A stretch of 40,262 nucleotides of DNA from Candidatus Aminicenantota bacterium. GTDB lineage: Bacteria; Acidobacteriota; Aminicenantia; S016-38. How positions within the stretch are numbered: the first letter of the stretch is position 1; every line of letters starts with the position of its first letter. Position numbers and translations under genes: made by a program. Location of the stretch: assembly GCA_026991555.1 (NCBI GenBank), contig JALXBI010000102.1:1-40262 (forward strand), written 5' to 3'. Below the pieces are notes generated by a model. It saw only the letters and a program-made list of their open reading frames with translations, had not been told where the DNA came from and did no database searches. Shown in pieces: positions 26,512-36,238 of this stretch.

Positions 26512-27600
26512 ATGGAAAAGATTCTCATCGTTGACGATGACCCCGAAGTTCCCGGGGTTCTCAAGAATTTTCTTGAAAGGCAGGGATACAGGGTGGATAT
26601 AGCTTCAAGTGCCGAAGAAGCCGGGGAAAAACTGGCATCCAGGGATTATGCTCTACTTATTACGGATATAAGAATGGGGGGCAAATCCGGTCTTGACCTT
26701 GCCCGGGAGGCGAAGAAAAAGCTTCCTTTTCTGGAAATAATCGTTATTTCTGCCATCAAGGACATCACCATGGCAATAGAAGCCATGAAGGCAGGGGCCT
26801 TCTCCTATCTTCTTAAACCCTTTTACCTGGAGGAAGTTCTGTCCAATGTTAGAAATGCTCTGGAGAGAAGAAAGCTTAGGATTCAGAACTTAGAATACCG
26901 CCAGCACCTGGAAATGCTGGTGGAGGAGAGGACAAGGAAATTAAAATACACCCTTCAGGCCCTGAGGAATTCTTATCTGGAAATTCTCAAGGTTCTTGTG
27001 GCCACCCTGGACGCCAGGGATGTGGAGACAGAGGGTCACTCCGAGAGGGTTGTGGAGTTGTCCTTAGAGATAGCCAGTAAAATGGGTATAAACGACAGGG
27101 ATTTCCTCAGGAACCTCCGTCTGGGAGCCCTTCTTCACGACATAGGTAAAATAGGTGTTCCGGATAGAATCTTAAAAAAGGAGGGGAAACTTACTCCCTC
27201 CGAATGGGCGATAATGAAGGAACATGTTCTTATAGGTTATAAAATAGTTTCCAATGTGGACTTCCTCAGAGGGGCCTCTGAAATAGTCCTTTACCACCAC
27301 GAAAGGTGGGACGGAAGGGGTTATCCCCACGGTCTCAGGGGAGAAGAAATACCCTTAGGGGCGAGGATATTCGCTGTAGCAGATGCCTTTGACGCTATGA
27401 TAAGCAGGAGGGTCTACCGAAAAGCCCTCCCCCTGGAAGAAGCCAGGAAGGAAATAGAGAAAAACAAGGGCACCCAGTTTGACCCCGCTGTGGTGGAGGC
27501 ATTTCTTTCCATTCCCCCGGACCACCTCAGGGAATTCGGGAAAAAGACCTCAGCCAGGAGCATATGGGAAATCCCTGAATTTATCTTAGATATGGCCTGA
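26512..27600 (+). CDS. Response regulator with CheY-like receiver and HD-GYP output domain (RpfG-like)
   Basis: ILIVDDDPEVPGVL, LLITDIRMGGKSGLDLA; LLHDIGKIGVPDRIL, HHERWDGRGYPHGLRGEEIPLGARI. Confidence 0.93.
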   Translation: MEKILIVDDDPEVPGVLKNFLERQGYRVDIASSAEEAGEKLASRDYALLITDIRMGGKSGLDLAREAKKKLPFLEIIVISAIKDITMAIEAMKAGAFSYLLKPFYLEEVLSNVRNALERRKLRIQNLEYRQHLEMLVEERTRKLKYTLQALRNSYLEILKVLVATLDARDVETEGHSERVVELSLEIASKMGINDRDFLRNLRLGALLHDIGKIGVPDRILKKEGKLTPSEWAIMKEHVLIGYKIVSNVDFLRGASEIVLYHHERWDGRGYPHGLRGEEIPLGARIFAVADAFDAMISRRVYRKALPLEEARKEIEKNKGTQFDPAVVEAFLSIPPDHLREFGKKTSARSIWEIPEFILDMA

Positions 27601-28288
27601 GGGCCCCTCCTGCGAGCACCTCCTCCATTTGAGGGGTGTATTTCCCCCTTTCTTTCATCACAAAACTGAAAACCCTCTTTTTCGTCCAGAACTTTCTCAG
27701 GGAAAATAGAAGAAACTTCACCTCCTTATCCTCCAAAACCTCAACCCTTTCCTCGGGGAAAAATCCGGCCTCCGTAGCCTTTTCTTCAAAATCTTCCGCC
27801 TCTGCTCCCACCACGAAAAAAGCCCTTCCCTTTTCTTTAAGAAGGAGAAAAGCTGCCCTGAGGAAATCCTCAACCCTCGCCTCTATTTCCCATTTGCTTA
27901 CCGCTATTTCCCTGCGGGGACTTACCCGGAACCTCTCCGGTTTCAAATAAGGGGGATTGGAAAAAACGAAGTCAAATTTTGTCCTGAGGGGGGGAGCTTT
28001 AACATCCCCTGCCACCGGGTATATCCCTGAAAAACCATTTATCCTTGAGCTCTCCTTAAGAAGGCGGAGGTAATCCACCAATATATCAAGGGCAAGGAGC
28101 CTCACATACCCCAGCCTTGCCTTGAGCATAAGGGTCACGGGCCCGAATCCGGCCCCCAGCTCCAAGCCAAAGCCTTCTCCCTCCACATAGGAGGCTAAAA
28201 GCACCGCATCCAAGGAAAATCTATACCCCCTCCGGGGCTGGGCTATCAATACCTTGCCCCGGAGAAAGGGGGTGAGGATTATCTCCAC
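27581..28288 (-). CDS. tRNA1(Val) (adenine-N6)-methyltransferase-like (TrmN6/YfiC family)
   Basis: LELGAGFGPVTLMLKARLG and FVFSNPPYLKP (NPPY). Confidence 0.83.
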   Translation of the reverse strand: MEIILTPFLRGKVLIAQPRRGYRFSLDAVLLASYVEGEGFGLELGAGFGPVTLMLKARLGYVRLLALDILVDYLRLLKESSRINGFSGIYPVAGDVKAPPLRTKFDFVFSNPPYLKPERFRVSPRREIAVSKWEIEARVEDFLRAAFLLLKEKGRAFFVVGAEAEDFEEKATEAGFFPEERVEVLEDKEVKFLLFSLRKFWTKKRVFSFVMKERGKYTPQMEEVLAGGALRPYLR

Positions 28289-28990
28289 TCAGAACTGGTT
28301 ATTAACTGCCAGATTCTGGAGTTTCTTAATATAGTAGGTGATGTTGATATTCTTGGGACAGGCTTCGGTGCAGTTGAAGATGGCATGGCAGCGCCAGAGA
28401 CCGTTTCTGTCGTTTATTATCTCCAGCCTTTCCTTTCCGCCTTCGTCCCTGGAATCGAATATAAATCTATAGGCTTTGAGCAGGGCTGCAGGTCCTAAGT
28501 AATCGGGGTTGGCCCAGAAGGAAGGACAGGAGGTGGTGCAGGCGCCGCAGAGTATGCACATGGCAGCCTCATTTATAATTTCCCTCTCCTGCGGTGTCTG
28601 GAGCTGTTCCTTCTCGGGAAGCGGAGAATACTTGATAAAATAGGGCTTTACCTTTTCCAAGTTACGGAAGAAGGGATCCAGGTCCACCACCATGTCCTTG
28701 ATTATGGGAAGTCCGGGAAGGGGTTCAATTTTTATGGTGCCTTTTCCTAAGGTTTTTATCTGGGTCTTGCAGGCCAAGCGGTTCTTTCCGTTGATTCTCA
28801 TGGCACAGGAGCCGCATATTTCCGAGCGGCACGCCCTGCGGAAGGCTAAGGTCCCGTCCACATACCAGTGGATGTGGTTAATGGCATCAAGCACGGTCCA
28901 GCCTTCCCCAATTTCTATCTCGTATTCCTTGTAATAGGGCCTTTTATCCTTTTCAGGATTGTATCTGAAGATTTTAAATTTCCTCTTCAT
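28289..28990 (-). CDS. sdhB: Succinate dehydrogenase/fumarate reductase iron-sulfur subunit
   Basis: CRSEICGSCAMRINGKNRLAC, CILCGACTTSCP, CTEACPKNIN. Confidence 0.94.
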   Translation of the reverse strand: MKRKFKIFRYNPEKDKRPYYKEYEIEIGEGWTVLDAINHIHWYVDGTLAFRRACRSEICGSCAMRINGKNRLACKTQIKTLGKGTIKIEPLPGLPIIKDMVVDLDPFFRNLEKVKPYFIKYSPLPEKEQLQTPQEREIINEAAMCILCGACTTSCPSFWANPDYLGPAALLKAYRFIFDSRDEGGKERLEIINDRNGLWRCHAIFNCTEACPKNINITYYIKKLQNLAVNNQF

Positions 28991-29000
28991 TTTGCCCTCC

Positions 29001-30725
29001 TTAGTATTTCCTTTCCTGAGGCTGGAACTTGGTTATCACCACCGGCTTGTAATCAAAGCGGACTCCCTCAGGGGTCTTCCATGCTAAGGTGTGTTTAAGC
29101 CAGTTTTCGTCGTCCCTCTTGGGATAATCTGTTCTGTAATGGGCGCCACGGCTTTCCTTTCTGTTCAGGGCTCCGGCGGCTATTACCTCGGAGAAAATCA
29201 GGAGATTTTCGGTCTCCAAGGCTTCCTGAAGGTCAAGGTTAAACTTGAGTCCCTTATCCTCCACATGTATGTTGGGAATCTCAGCCTCCAGCTCCCTTAT
29301 CTCCTTCACGGCCTCTGAAAGATCCTTTTCGTTTCTGAATATACCCACTTTATTGGTCATGGTTTCGTGGAGCTTCTCCCGCAGCTCAAAGGGCCTTACG
29401 CTACCTTTCCCTTCCAGATACCTTCTTACATGTTCCTCCGCCTGTTCTATGGCTTCCTTGGGAATGGGGAAAAGAGAAGCCTTTTTCACGAATTCTGCCA
29501 TGGCCATTCCGGAAATCCTTCCCATGGTTATGGCTTCCTGCTGGGAATTAGTCCCCAAACGGTTAGCTCCGTGAATGGATACACAGGCAGCTTCGCCGGC
29601 AGCGTAAAAGCCCGGAATCACTTCGGTTTTTCCGTCACCCAAAACCTCTCCCTTCTTTGTGGTGGGAATTCCTCCCATCTGATAATGGGCAGTGGGCTGA
29701 ATGGGTATGGGCTCCTTTATGGGATCAACCCCTAAGAAATTCATAGCAAGTTCCCTGATCTGAGGAAGCCTTTCCTTTATCTTTTCTGCACCCAAGTGTC
29801 TGAGGTCCAGGTAAATATAATCCTTGCCGTCTATTCCCCTTCCCTCATTTATCTCGGTCTGTTCTGCCCTGGCCACCACATCCCTGGGAGCAAGCTCCAT
29901 TTTTTCCGGAGCGTATCTTTTCATGAACCTCTCTCCCTTCCCATTTATAAGGTATCCGCCTTCTCCCCTGGCCCCTTCGGTAACCAGTATTCCCAAACGG
30001 TAGAGCCCTGTGGGATGGAACTGGACGAATTCCAGGTCCTCTATGGGAAGACCTTCTCTAAGAACCAGGGCAAGTCCATCTCCGGTATTGGTGAAGGAGT
30101 TGGAGGTTATCTTGAAGGCCCTGCCGAACCCTCCTGTGGCAAATAGGGTGGCTTTGGCGTTGAAAATGTGAAGCCCTCCGTTCCTTATGTCCCAGGCAAT
30201 CACTCCGCTTACCACCCCGTCCTCCCTCAAAACCAGTTTCAGAACGAAAAACTCGTTGAAGAACCTCACCCTCTTCTTTATGCACTGTTCAAAGAGGGTA
30301 TGCAGAAGAACATGGCCTGTATAGTCTGCAGCATATACGGCCCTGGGCCTGGAATGCCCTCCGAACCTTCTCTGGGCAATTCTTCCATCGGGCATCCTGG
30401 AAAATACCACTCCCATGTGCTCCATCTCGTAAACGGTTTTTATTGCCTCATTCACGAACATCTCTATGGCATCCTGATCTCCCAGAAAATCGCTTCCCTT
30501 TACCGTATCCCACATGTGAAGCTCAGTGGAATCGTCGGAGGCATGAGCTATGGCAGCAGCTATTCCTCCCTGGGCCGCCACCGAGTGGGACCTGGTGGGA
30601 TAAACCTTGGATATGGTTATGGTATCTATCCCGGCGTCGGCAAGGGCCAGGGCTGCTCTCAGTCCGGCAAGTCCTGTGCCCACCACTAAGGCATCGGATT
30701 TGTGATAGTATTTTTCAATCTCCAT
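29001..30725 (-). CDS. sdhA: Succinate dehydrogenase/fumarate reductase flavoprotein subunit
   Basis: GTGLAGLRAALALA, YPTRSHSVAAQGGIAAA, FVQFHPTGLY, HGANRLGTNS. Confidence 0.95.
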   Translation of the reverse strand: MEIEKYYHKSDALVVGTGLAGLRAALALADAGIDTITISKVYPTRSHSVAAQGGIAAAIAHASDDSTELHMWDTVKGSDFLGDQDAIEMFVNEAIKTVYEMEHMGVVFSRMPDGRIAQRRFGGHSRPRAVYAADYTGHVLLHTLFEQCIKKRVRFFNEFFVLKLVLREDGVVSGVIAWDIRNGGLHIFNAKATLFATGGFGRAFKITSNSFTNTGDGLALVLREGLPIEDLEFVQFHPTGLYRLGILVTEGARGEGGYLINGKGERFMKRYAPEKMELAPRDVVARAEQTEINEGRGIDGKDYIYLDLRHLGAEKIKERLPQIRELAMNFLGVDPIKEPIPIQPTAHYQMGGIPTTKKGEVLGDGKTEVIPGFYAAGEAACVSIHGANRLGTNSQQEAITMGRISGMAMAEFVKKASLFPIPKEAIEQAEEHVRRYLEGKGSVRPFELREKLHETMTNKVGIFRNEKDLSEAVKEIRELEAEIPNIHVEDKGLKFNLDLQEALETENLLIFSEVIAAGALNRKESRGAHYRTDYPKRDDENWLKHTLAWKTPEGVRFDYKPVVITKFQPQERKY

Positions 30726-30735
30726 TTTTACCTCC

Positions 30736-31101
30736 TCAAACTTTTACTGAGAAAATGGTCACTGTTCCCACCACTAAGAGAATTATTCCCATGGTGAGTA
30801 TCAGGGAATAGAAGAAAAGTCTCAGCCCCCTGCTCTTGGTGTAATCTTCCAGGACCTGCCAGAGTCCATTGAGGCCATGATAAAGGGCGAAGATAAGGAA
30901 AAGAAGGTCCCCTGCCTTCCAGAGGGGGCTGGAAAGCCTGGGAGCCACCGCCTGGTATGTAACCTCCCCGCTTCCGGTGAAATGCATAATAACGAAATGG
31001 GCTATCAGGAAAACGAAAAGATAAAGAGCGGTAATCCTCTGAAGAAACCAGGACAAAGCCCCTTTGTTTCTTTTAACTAAAGCTTTGCTTCCTACCATCA
31101 C
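30736..31101 (-). CDS. sdhD: Succinate dehydrogenase hydrophobic membrane anchor subunit
   Basis: WFLQRITALYLFVFLIAHFVIMHF, HGLNGLWQVLEDY; operon context. Confidence 0.82.
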   Translation of the reverse strand: MMVGSKALVKRNKGALSWFLQRITALYLFVFLIAHFVIMHFTGSGEVTYQAVAPRLSSPLWKAGDLLFLIFALYHGLNGLWQVLEDYTKSRGLRLFFYSLILTMGIILLVVGTVTIFSVKV

Positions 31102-31109
31102 TCACCTCC

Positions 31110-31472
31110 TCAGAGGAAAAACTTCCATGCTGCCGGTATCCACAGGGCAAGGAAAAGGACGAAGGCAATCCAGAAAAGGAGCTTCTGGTATTTAGAGGCA
31201 CCGGCAAAATCCACAAGAACCAGCCTTATTCCGTTGAAGGCATGGAAAAGAATCACCCCCCACAGTCCCCATTCCAGAAACTTGAAGACCGGGGTGGAAA
31301 GGGCCTTCATAGTAGCATTGAAGGCTTCTGGTCCTGCCGCCAAGCGATTGGTAACGAAGATGTGGAGGAAAAGATAGAAGATAAGGGCCAGGCCCCCCAG
31401 CCTGTGGAGTATCCAGGCCCATTCCCCCACATCCTTCTTGTAGGAAGGATAAAACCACTTAGGCTTCAGCAT
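31110..31472 (-). CDS. sdhC: Succinate dehydrogenase cytochrome b556 subunit
   Basis: AWILHRLGGLALIFYLFLHIFVT, FHAFNGIRLVLVDF; SD AGGAGG. Confidence 0.84.
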   Translation of the reverse strand: MLKPKWFYPSYKKDVGEWAWILHRLGGLALIFYLFLHIFVTNRLAAGPEAFNATMKALSTPVFKFLEWGLWGVILFHAFNGIRLVLVDFAGASKYQKLLFWIAFVLFLALWIPAAWKFFL

Positions 31473-31503
31473 ATTCTTCCTCCTGGTATGAATTTGAGGG
31501 AAA

Positions 31504-31532
31504 ATTTTAACTCATTCCCCTGCTCTGTTCAA
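31504..31532 (-). promoter_or_regulatory. Promoter TTGAAC-N17-TAAAAT for the sdh operon
   Basis: Minus strand, -35 at 31527-31532 and -10 at 31504-31509. Confidence 0.55.
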
Positions 31533-31545
31533 CAAATCCTTTTTT

Positions 31546-31554
31546 TGGTAGAAT
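31546..31554 (+). promoter_or_regulatory. Extended -10 TGG-TAGAAT, 6 nt from ATG at 31561 (predicted leaderless)
   Basis: TTTGGTAGAATTTTCCCATG. Confidence 0.55.
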
Positions 31555-31560
31555 TTTCCC

Positions 31561-32430
31561 ATGAACATAGAGGGTTTTGAGTTGCTTAACTATCCAGGGA
31601 AACCCAAAAATTTCCCATTAGATCCTTTTCAGGAAAGGGTTTTCTCGAACATATATCTTGAAATCCCGGTGGGCGATACCCTTTTCATGCTCTCGCCGGC
31701 CCTGAGAATAGTCTATCCTGGCAAAAATCAGGATGTGGAAAGGGAAATTATAAAAAGGGAAAACAAGCTTTACTCCCTCAAAAGACTCATACTTGAAAGC
31801 ATAATAGAACATACAGCTCTGCTTGAGGCTAATAGTTATTACATAGCCCAGAATGACTATCTGCTTCTGGCCAGGATAACCCTCCAGCCCGGTGAGGGAA
31901 TATACAGGTTAAAATTTTACACCCACGATGCCATGGACCTCCTTAGCAATTATGAGGATAAAATATACTTGGGGCATGACTTCCTTTATCTCGCAGAGGA
32001 AAGGAAATTTTTCGGACTGGATGATTTCATACCTTATCTGGATAGCGAATTTACCTATCTTAAAGAAAAGGAGGCGGAATTCAAAATTAAAAACCCCATG
32101 GTCAGGGACTACATGGTGGAGATAGGGGAGCTAATCGGTGATGTTCTCATGGTCTGGGAAGAGAAAAAAATTGACTTTGACATAGAAGATGCGGAAACAG
32201 AAACCCTGCGCCGCGCCACCATGAACTTCATGGATGCCAAACACATCCTCGTAGAGCTTCACGACGAAGTAAGGGAATTTGAATATAAGTTGAGAAGCCG
32301 CAGCGAGGCGGAAAACCACCTTTCCCGTTATGTCACTAAACTGCGCAAGGATGTGGTTAACATTCTTCATTACATAAACATGAAACTTCTCTCGCGCATT
32401 CAGCGGAGGATAAACTTCCCCGGTGGATGA
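31561..32430 (+). CDS. Protein of unknown function (289 aa, helical/coiled-coil C-terminus)
   Basis: Intact ORF with promoter, 4-nt overlap with miaA; no recognised family motif. Confidence 0.8.
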   Translation: MNIEGFELLNYPGKPKNFPLDPFQERVFSNIYLEIPVGDTLFMLSPALRIVYPGKNQDVEREIIKRENKLYSLKRLILESIIEHTALLEANSYYIAQNDYLLLARITLQPGEGIYRLKFYTHDAMDLLSNYEDKIYLGHDFLYLAEERKFFGLDDFIPYLDSEFTYLKEKEAEFKIKNPMVRDYMVEIGELIGDVLMVWEEKKIDFDIEDAETETLRRATMNFMDAKHILVELHDEVREFEYKLRSRSEAENHLSRYVTKLRKDVVNILHYINMKLLSRIQRRINFPGG

Positions 32431-33314
32431 GGGTTATTGCAATTCTGGGTCCTACGGGAAGCGGAAAATCCGCCCTTGCCCTCAAGATAGCAGAAAGAAT
32501 TCCTTCGGAAATCGTAAGCTGCGACTCGGTCCAGTTGTATCGGGGTTTCAACATAGGCGCGGATAAGGTTTCGCAGGAAGTAAGGAAAAAAATCCCCCAC
32601 CACATGGTGGACATTATTCAGGATTGCCGAAGGTTCTCGGCGGCTGAATACGCTAAGGAAGCAGCGGGAATAATCAGGGAAATATGGGAAAGGGGAAGAT
32701 ACCCCATAGTAGTAGGGGGAACCCTTTTGTATTTTCGGGCCCTGGAAAAGGGGCTCTTTCCCTTTGGGGCTGCCGGGGAAAAATTCAGGCGAACATGGAG
32801 AGCCCACCCCCAGGAGCTAAGGAGAAGGAGCATGGAGCTGGACCCCCTATATTATTCAAAAATAGGGGCCAATGATTTTAAGAGAATGGTCAGGTTAATG
32901 GAGGTCTACCATATCTCAGGAAAAAACATGACAGAAGCGGCTACCCTCACCACCCCACCCCTTCCCGAAGCCATATTTTTAAAATTTGCCATAAACATTC
33001 CCAGGCAGGAGCTTTACAGAAGAATTGAAGAGAGGGTTGAGAGGATGTTTCGCCAGGGGCTGGTGGAGGAGGTTAGGGCTCTCCTTGCCATGGGATATCC
33101 CGAAGATTGTCCCCCCTTTGAGGCCATAGGATACAGGGAGGTGCTATCCTTTATAAAGGGAGAAATAGAACTCCAGAAGGCCAAGGACCTGATTAAAAAA
33201 CACACCAAGGAATACGCAAGGAGGCAGCTCATGTGGCTTAGAAGGGAGGAAAACCTCATCTGGGTTTCTCCCCATGAGGTTGATAAAATCCTTGAGAGCC
33301 TGGAGAGGAAATGA
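32427..33314 (+). CDS. miaA: tRNA dimethylallyltransferase
   Basis: AILGPTGSGKSALALKIAERIPSEIVSCDSVQLYRGFNIGADK. Confidence 0.95.
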   Translation: MRVIAILGPTGSGKSALALKIAERIPSEIVSCDSVQLYRGFNIGADKVSQEVRKKIPHHMVDIIQDCRRFSAAEYAKEAAGIIREIWERGRYPIVVGGTLLYFRALEKGLFPFGAAGEKFRRTWRAHPQELRRRSMELDPLYYSKIGANDFKRMVRLMEVYHISGKNMTEAATLTTPPLPEAIFLKFAINIPRQELYRRIEERVERMFRQGLVEEVRALLAMGYPEDCPPFEAIGYREVLSFIKGEIELQKAKDLIKKHTKEYARRQLMWLRREENLIWVSPHEVDKILESLERK

Positions 33315-34531
33315 AAAGGGAAAAGGCTATAGTGGTAGGAGTCTACAGGGATAAGGCGGAAAGGGGACTTGCCGAGGAAACATTAGGGGAGCTGGAGGAG
33401 CTTGCCCGGTCCGCAGGGGCCGAGGTTGTGGGCTGGGTTTTGCAGAGAAGACATAGATTTGATCCTGCTTATTTAGTGGGAAAGGGGAAAATCCAGGAAA
33501 TAGCCAACATGGCAGAGGAGCTGGGCGCTGATCTGGTTATTTTTGACGAAACCCTTTCCCCTGCCCAGCACAGGAACATTGACGAGATAGTCCCCTGCAA
33601 GGTCCTTGACAGAACCCAGCTCATCTTAGACATATTTTCTCAAAGGGCCATGACTAAGGAAGGAAAGCTCCAGGTGGAACTGGCCCAGCTCAATTACCTG
33701 CTCCCAAGACTGGTGGGCATAGGAAAAAAGCTCAGCCGTCTTGGAGGAGGAATAGGAACCAGGGGGCCTGGGGAGAAAAAACTGGAATACGACAGGAGAA
33801 GAATCGCAGAGAGGATAAAAAGGATTAAGGAAGAAATAGAGCAGGTGAGGAAGAGAAGGGAGCAGCAGAGAAAGAGAAGAAAGAGGGGAAACATACCCAC
33901 CGTGGCTTTGGTGGGTTATACCAGTGCAGGGAAAACCACCCTCTTCAATCGCCTTACCGGAGAGCAAAGAGGGGTTTCCAGGGCACTTTTTACCACCTTA
34001 GACCCCATCCTGAGGAGGATAACCCTTCCTTCGGGACTTCCTGCGGTGCTTTCCGACACTGTAGGCTTCATAAGAAAGCTTCCTGTGGAATTGGTCACCG
34101 CCTTCCGGGCCACCTTAGAAGAGACCGTGGAAGCGGACCTTCTACTGCATGTTATAGATTTCTCCAAGGAGGATTTCAGGGAGGAAGAGGAGGCAGTGGA
34201 AAGGACCCTCCAGCAGCTAAACGCATTGGACAAACCCATTATAAAAGTGTATAACAAAATAGACCTTATGGAAAACCCGGAAGAGTTTCTAAAGAGGAAC
34301 TCCTCTGGAAACGGAAGAGTATATATTTCAGCAAAGGAAGGCCTGGGAATTGAAGAGCTTTTAAAAAGAATAGACGAGGCTCTCCTGGCAAGTTACGAGA
34401 TAAAGACCCTGTTTTTACCCTACAGCCATGGGGCAGCCTGGGAGAAAATTTCCTCGGATAGTATAATCCTTGAGAGAAGCCCCGGAGAGAACGGGGTAAT
34501 GGTAAAAATCGCAAAGAGGAAAAAACCATGA
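33311..34531 (+). CDS. hflX: GTPase HflX
   Basis: FDETLSPAQHRNIDEIV, VLDRTQLILDIFSQRAMTKEGKLQVELAQLNYLLPRL, GYTSAGKTTLFNRLTGE. Confidence 0.95.
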   Translation: MKREKAIVVGVYRDKAERGLAEETLGELEELARSAGAEVVGWVLQRRHRFDPAYLVGKGKIQEIANMAEELGADLVIFDETLSPAQHRNIDEIVPCKVLDRTQLILDIFSQRAMTKEGKLQVELAQLNYLLPRLVGIGKKLSRLGGGIGTRGPGEKKLEYDRRRIAERIKRIKEEIEQVRKRREQQRKRRKRGNIPTVALVGYTSAGKTTLFNRLTGEQRGVSRALFTTLDPILRRITLPSGLPAVLSDTVGFIRKLPVELVTAFRATLEETVEADLLLHVIDFSKEDFREEEEAVERTLQQLNALDKPIIKVYNKIDLMENPEEFLKRNSSGNGRVYISAKEGLGIEELLKRIDEALLASYEIKTLFLPYSHGAAWEKISSDSIILERSPGENGVMVKIAKRKKP

Positions 34532-35694
34532 AGAAGATATTGTTGTTTTATCTGATTATAATAGTCCTGCCCTTTTGCGGTGGCGGTGGGACCCAGCCCT
34601 TCCTTATCCCCCATCCGGAAACTCCCCTGTGGTCCTTGGTAGAATCCTCCCCCCAGAAGGTTCTCACCGCCGAGATAAGAACCCCCCAGGACCGGGTAGC
34701 CTTAGGATTTGCCCTTTACCGCTTGGGAAAGCTTGAGGAAGCATTTGAACAATTTCAGAAGGCAAACGAGGAGGGAGAGGACGAATTTTCCTTTCTTGGA
34801 ATGGGTATGGTAAGGGAAGCGGAGGGCAATCTCCTTGACGCTTACCTGTATTACACGAAAAGCCAGCATCCCTTAGCCCGGGCAAGGGCAGAGAGGATAA
34901 AACAGGGGGCTTTAAATCAGGCCCTATCATCGGAGAGCCCCTCTGAAATTGCCAAAGGACTTCTCATAGACCCTCAGGATAAGAGGGTTTATCTTGCTCT
35001 TGGAAATTACTATCTCCGCAACGGTAAGCCCTTTCTGGCCCGGGCTTACATAAAAAAGGGGATAGAAACCGTAGGGGAAGACGAGGCCCTTCTCCGCCTC
35101 CTTCAGCTCTCCTACGAACAGGAAAGCGATTATGAAAGGGCCCTGGAAGTTGCCAGGAGGATTTATCAGTTATACCCGAGCCCGGAAAATTTAAGGGCTG
35201 TTCAACAACTGGAGGAACGCTTAGAAGAGGAAAGGATAAGAAAGAAGCTGAAGGACCTTCAGGGAAAACCTGTTATAACCAGGGGGGACCTGGCCCTTAT
35301 GATTTACGCATATTTGGGAAAATACTTCCCCCCAAGGAAACCCCCTATAATCGTTGACCTTTACCGTAGCCAGCAGATGGAAGCCATTCTCCGGGTAAGC
35401 TCCGCGGGTATAATGAAGGTGTATCCCAATCACACCTTCCAGCCCGACGCAGAGGTAAGAAGGCTCACCTTAGCTAAAATTCTTTATCGCTTAGTGAAAA
35501 AACTGGGAATCTCGGTTCAGGTAAATCCAGTGGTTCTTCAGGACACCTCCAATAGATACGCTGTCTTCGCTGTGGGGGCTGGGCTCATGAAGGCCCCGGA
35601 AGGAAAGTTCAACCCCTATGCCAGGGTAAGCTTTAATGAAGCCCAGGAAGCCCTGAGGAAACTTCGAAGCTGGTTAAAGGAGCAGGAGAAATGA
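34528..35694 (+). CDS. TPR-repeat protein with C-terminal SLH-like domain; possible lipoprotein
   Basis: MKKILLFYLIIIVLPFCGGGG; TPR-like region; SLH-like IVDLYRSQQMEAILRVSSAGIMKVYPNHTFQPDAEVRRLTLAKILYRLV. Confidence 0.78.
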   Translation: MKKILLFYLIIIVLPFCGGGGTQPFLIPHPETPLWSLVESSPQKVLTAEIRTPQDRVALGFALYRLGKLEEAFEQFQKANEEGEDEFSFLGMGMVREAEGNLLDAYLYYTKSQHPLARARAERIKQGALNQALSSESPSEIAKGLLIDPQDKRVYLALGNYYLRNGKPFLARAYIKKGIETVGEDEALLRLLQLSYEQESDYERALEVARRIYQLYPSPENLRAVQQLEERLEEERIRKKLKDLQGKPVITRGDLALMIYAYLGKYFPPRKPPIIVDLYRSQQMEAILRVSSAGIMKVYPNHTFQPDAEVRRLTLAKILYRLVKKLGISVQVNPVVLQDTSNRYAVFAVGAGLMKAPEGKFNPYARVSFNEAQEALRKLRSWLKEQEK

Positions 35695-36233
35695 TAACAG
35701 TTCCCAATTTTCTCTCCCTGATAAGAATTGTGCTTATTCCCTTCTTTGTTCATCTTTTCCTGAAAGGAGATACCAGGGCGGCCCTGGCAGTTTTGTTCAT
35801 AGCCTCCCTTACGGACCTTCTGGATGGATTTATCGCCCGGGCCTTCAACCAGCGTTCCAGGGTCGGCTACATCCTGGACCCTTTAGCGGACAAACTCCTC
35901 ATGGATTCCACATACATACTCTTTTCCCTGAAAAACCTTGAGCTTACCGTCCACATACCCCAGTGGATAACCATTACCGTGGTCTCCAGGGACATAATCA
36001 TTGTCATAGGGGCTTCCATCCTCTACCTTCTGAATCCCCAGAGGATTTTAAAACCCCACTGGCTGGGGAAGGCCACCACCACAGTTCAAATGGCAACTGC
36101 CATTGTGGTGCTGTTCGTGAATGTTTCCAGATTTACCCTTCCCTATCTGAATATTCTCTTCTGGCTAACCGGGGGCTTAACCTTAATCTCCGGTATTTAT
36201 TACATTTACCGGGGAATGCTGGAGATGGAATAA
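35691..36233 (+). CDS. CDP-alcohol phosphatidyltransferase (PgsA-like)
   Basis: PNFLSLIRIVLIPFFVHLF, SLTDLLDGFIARAFNQRSRVGYILDPLADKLLMD (DGxxARxxxxxSxxGxxxDxxxD-like). Confidence 0.9.
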   Translation: MITVPNFLSLIRIVLIPFFVHLFLKGDTRAALAVLFIASLTDLLDGFIARAFNQRSRVGYILDPLADKLLMDSTYILFSLKNLELTVHIPQWITITVVSRDIIIVIGASILYLLNPQRILKPHWLGKATTTVQMATAIVVLFVNVSRFTLPYLNILFWLTGGLTLISGIYYIYRGMLEME

Positions 36234-36238
36234 ATTCT

